In this document: positions 61,887 through 64,000 of the stretch, in pieces
How the letters are laid out: each line of letters begins with the position of its first letter
How positions within the stretch are numbered: the first letter of the stretch is position 1
Assembly: GCF_023559245.1 (NCBI RefSeq)
Contig: NZ_CP097462.1
Span: 372,001-436,000, forward strand
Source of the DNA: Sphingomonas sp. KRR8
Lineage (GTDB): Bacteria > Pseudomonadota > Alphaproteobacteria > Sphingomonadales > Sphingomonadaceae
Direction of reading: 5' to 3'
Length of the DNA: 64,000 nucleotides
Program-made: the position numbers and the translations under genes
The notes under the pieces: model-generated
What the model saw: only the letters and a program-made list of their open reading frames with translations
Told to the model about the DNA's origin: nothing
Database searches by the model: none

Positions 61887-62555
61887 TTAATTCCCCTTAC
61901 CCGCAAGCCGCGCCTTCAGTGCCTCGAGTTCCGCGTCGACCGCGTCCTCGGCCTTGAGGTCGGCAATTTCCTCTTCCAGGCTCTTCGGCCCGGTCATCCC
62001 CAGCGCCTCCGCGCGCCCCTCGGCGAAGTCGGCGCGGCGCTCGAGCAACTCGAAACGGCTGAACGCGTCCTCGGTCCGGCTGCCGTTCAGCAGCTCGCGC
62101 GCACGGGCGCGAGTGACCGCGCTCTCGATCCGGGTGGAGATGCTGTTCTGCCGGGCGCGCGCCTCGCGCAGCTTGCCCTGGAGCTTGGCGATGTCCGCCT
62201 CATAGCCCTTGAGCGTGTCTTCCACGACCGTGATCTCTTCCTCGAGGCCCTTGGACATGTCGGCGGCCTTCTGGCGCTCGACCAGGGCGGCCTTGGCCAG
62301 GTCCTCGCGGCCCTTGCTCAGCGCCAGTTCGGCCTTCTCCGTCCAGCCGTCGCGAAGCCCGTCCAGCCGAACCATCGCGCGGCGCATTTCCTTGGCGTCC
62401 GCGATACAACGAGCGGCCGTGGCGCGAACCTCGACCAGCGTTTCTTCCATTTCGAGAATGATCATGCGGATCATCCGCCCGGGGTCTTCAGCCCGGTCGA
62501 GCAGCTCGGCGAAATTGGCTGCCATGATGTCCCTGGTGCGGGAAAAGATGCTCAT
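61887..62555 (-). CDS. pspA: Phage shock protein A
   Basis: The 222-residue ESCRT-III-like protein binds stressed inner membrane and inhibits PspF. It starts MSIFSRTRDIMAANFAELLD with the amphipathic helix, then VEDPGRMIRMIILEMEE-type sequence (here AEDPGRMIRMIILEMEETLV), and is predicted almost entirely coiled coil. It is first in the operon, behind a sigma-54 promoter and divergent from pspF. Confidence 0.96.
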   Translation of the reverse strand: MSIFSRTRDIMAANFAELLDRAEDPGRMIRMIILEMEETLVEVRATAARCIADAKEMRRAMVRLDGLRDGWTEKAELALSKGREDLAKAALVERQKAADMSKGLEEEITVVEDTLKGYEADIAKLQGKLREARARQNSISTRIESAVTRARARELLNGSRTEDAFSRFELLERRADFAEGRAEALGMTGPKSLEEEIADLKAEDAVDAELEALKARLAGKGN

Positions 62556-62600
62556 CGACTACCCTCGTGAAGCCAGCGTGGCCCTGTCATGCCCAATACT

Positions 62601-62618
62601 ATGCAGAGTCCGTGCCAA
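62601..62618 (-). promoter_or_regulatory. Sigma-54 promoter of the psp operon
   Basis: On the minus strand TTGGCACGGACTCTGCAT has the -24 GG and -12 GC exactly 10 bases apart (TGGCACG-N4-cTGCa). It lies about 45 bases upstream of pspA. A GCTTGCCAAGC near-palindrome at 62682-62692 is a candidate PspF upstream activating site. Confidence 0.85.
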
Positions 62619-62718
62619 TTTCGACAAATCGGCAGAACCGCCAAACTCGTCTACCAACGGGAGGCTGGCGGAGTTGAAATGGCTTGCCAAGCTTGCGTGA
62701 AATACACCAACTGATGGG

Positions 62719-63792
62719 GTGCAGCGGACGCAAAATTTCATAGGCTCCAGCCTCGCCTTCCTCGACGCGGTCGAGCGGGCCAGCCGTGCCGCGCCGCTCA
62801 ACCGTCCCGTCCTTGTGATAGGCGAACGCGGCACGGGCAAGGAGTTGATTGCCGAGCGTCTTCATCACCTGTCGTCGCGCTGGGCGGGGCCGCTGGTCAC
62901 CATGAACTGCGCCGCGCTTCCAGAAAACCTCATCGAGGCCGAGCTGTTCGGCCACGAGGCGGGCAGCTTCACCGGGGCTGCAAAGACCCGCCACGGCCGC
63001 TTCGAGGAGGCTGACGGCGGAACCCTGTTCCTTGACGAACTCGCGACCCTGAGCTCGCCAGCGCAAGACCGGCTCCTTCGCGCCGTCGAATATGGCGAAA
63101 TCACGCGCATCGGTGCGTCCAAGCCGGTCAAGGTCGATGTTCGCATCGTCGCCGCCACCAACGAGCACCTGCCGCGCCTGGTGGACGAAGGGCGCTTCCG
63201 TGCCGACCTGCTCGACCGCTTGAGTTTCGAGGTCATCACCCTGCCGCCGCTACGGCTGCGGCAAGGCGACGTGCCGCTGCTCGCCGAGCATTTCGGCCGG
63301 CGCATGGCGGTGGAACTCGACTGGCCGGGCTGGCCGGGCTTCGCGCCGGGCGCCCAGGCGGAACTCGAGCGTTATCCCTGGCCGGGTAACGTCCGCGAAC
63401 TGCGCAACGTGGTGGAGCGTGCCGTCTACCGCTGGGAGGACCCCGAACGGCCGATCGCATCGGTTCAATTCGATCCCTTTGCCTCACCCTGGGCGCCAGG
63501 ACAGGGGCCAATGGCACCGGTTGCGGCGGCGGCACCCGTCGCAGCGGCGCCGGCCAGCGCTGCGCCATCCTCGGACGCCCCACCCGAAGCACCGGTCGCG
63601 GCGGCCGCACCCTCCGCGGTCACCAACGATTTCCGCGGCGCGGTCATGAGCTATGAACGCGCTCTCCTCGAGGAAGCTCTTCGCACCAACCGCTACAACC
63701 AGCGCGCCACCGCCGCTGCCTTGTCGCTGAGCTATGACCAGCTTCGCCATGCGCTGAAGCGTCACAAGCTGCTGGAAGGCGAGGCGGCCTGA
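62719..63792 (+). CDS. pspF: Psp operon sigma-54 activator PspF
   Basis: The 357-residue AAA+ activator lacks a receiver domain, as PspF does. It shows Walker A GERGTGKE (35-42), the sigma-54-contacting loop as GSFTGA (82-87) instead of GAFTGA, Walker B GGTLFLDEL, the NVRELRNVVERAVYRW segment, then an unusual Ala/Pro-rich linker of about 50 residues (from about 255) and a Fis-type HTH (NQRATAAALSLSYDQLRHAL). The GTG at 62719 is the start; the nearby ATG at 62714 is out of frame. It diverges from pspA, and PspA normally inhibits it. Confidence 0.93.
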   Translation: MQRTQNFIGSSLAFLDAVERASRAAPLNRPVLVIGERGTGKELIAERLHHLSSRWAGPLVTMNCAALPENLIEAELFGHEAGSFTGAAKTRHGRFEEADGGTLFLDELATLSSPAQDRLLRAVEYGEITRIGASKPVKVDVRIVAATNEHLPRLVDEGRFRADLLDRLSFEVITLPPLRLRQGDVPLLAEHFGRRMAVELDWPGWPGFAPGAQAELERYPWPGNVRELRNVVERAVYRWEDPERPIASVQFDPFASPWAPGQGPMAPVAAAAPVAAAPASAAPSSDAPPEAPVAAAAPSAVTNDFRGAVMSYERALLEEALRTNRYNQRATAAALSLSYDQLRHALKRHKLLEGEAA

Positions 63793-63866
63793 CGTCACCG
63801 TCGCGTCGTTGACTTGCCCACCACAGCGAACCACATGGCCCGCATCACCAAACAGGAGATGAGCTC

Positions 63867-64000
63867 ATGGCCTTCGAAGTCGCCCCGCTGCCCTACGCCT
63901 ATGAAGCGCTGGAGCCGTACATCGACGCGCAGACCATGCGCCTGCATCACGACAAGCATCACCAGGCCTATGTCGACAATCTGAACAAGGCGGTCGACGC
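63867..64000 (+). CDS. sodB: Superoxide dismutase (Fe/Mn), 3' end outside window
   Basis: The first 44 codons read [20 protein letters not shown], then [20 protein letters not shown], the N-terminal hairpin of Fe/Mn SOD. The first metal-ligand histidine is in MRLHHDKHH. The enzyme dismutates superoxide. CAGGAG lies upstream of the ATG. The rest is off the right edge, so Fe versus Mn preference cannot be judged. Confidence 0.93.
   Translation, partial: MAFEVAPLPYAYEALEPYIDAQTMRLHHDKHHQAYVDNLNKAVD

Overview
The window looks like chromosomal DNA of a high-GC alphaproteobacterium, most likely a sphingomonad (Sphingomonadaceae). This is inferred from several things: a CrtW/CrtX keto-carotenoid pair, a PdhB with a fused lipoyl domain, an alphaproteobacterial LexA box (GTTC-N7-GTTC) in front of recA, EcfG-type general-stress promoters (GGAAC-N16-CGTT), a GTA-type terminase, and several small families typical of the group (DUF4170, DUF3072, DUF3775). 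I saw no insertion sequence, CRISPR array, rRNA operon or intact prophage. Coding density is very high and many genes overlap by 1 to 8 bases.

Layout. 1-2.3 kb: carotenoid glycosylation and ketolation (crtX partial, crtW) and a TSUP permease. 2.3-10.4 kb: tgt, a polysaccharide deacetylase, a soluble chemoreceptor, a CoxE-like VWA protein, an M24 peptidase overlapping a GST gene, and a Bcr/CflA-type efflux pump. 10.4-13.5 kb: recA with its SOS box, divergent from a small ORF coupled to a GTA-like large terminase that has no portal gene after it. 13.5-25.7 kb: housekeeping, with an aldo/keto reductase, the yqeY-dnaG-rpoD cluster, carA-lipoprotein-carB, greA and a rhomboid protease. 25.7-27.9 kb: DUF4170 and a four-gene envelope-stress operon behind an EcfG-like promoter. 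28-34.4 kb: eno, an NRAMP-like transporter, an Lrp regulator, a candidate structured RNA with a terminator, ftsB, pdhA and pdhB. 34.4-40.6 kb: a squalene/phytoene-synthase-like protein, an EF-hand protein, a BLUF photoreceptor, trmFO, an exopolysaccharide sugar transferase with a nucleotide-sugar dehydrogenase, and a small secreted protein. 40.6-48.4 kb: lon, hup, tRNA-Val, an ABC-F protein, a Crp/Fnr regulator, tRNA-His and a leucine-dehydrogenase-type enzyme. 48.4-53.3 kb: the cytochrome c maturation operon ccmCDEFGHI. 53.3-59.2 kb: DUF3072 with a consensus EcfG promoter, ald, kup, several small genes and tRNA-Met. 59.2-63.8 kb: a secretin (GspD-like) remnant beside the tRNA, then an expanded phage-shock-protein locus. 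The window ends inside a superoxide dismutase gene.

The most unusual region is 59.6-63.8 kb. A divergent pspF and a sigma-54 promoter precede pspA-pspB-pspC, and the operon continues with five more small proteins. Each has one N-terminal membrane helix and a C-terminal coiled-coil module of about 30 residues. The same module recurs in PspC and, in degenerate form, in PspB. It reads as a paralogous expansion of PspB/PspC-like membrane sensors or effectors within one stress operon.

Several stress circuits can be read directly from the DNA: LexA/SOS at recA, sigma EcfG at the 26-28 kb envelope operon and at DUF3072, and sigma-54/PspF at psp. Gene functions come from motif recognition by eye. 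No database search was run.
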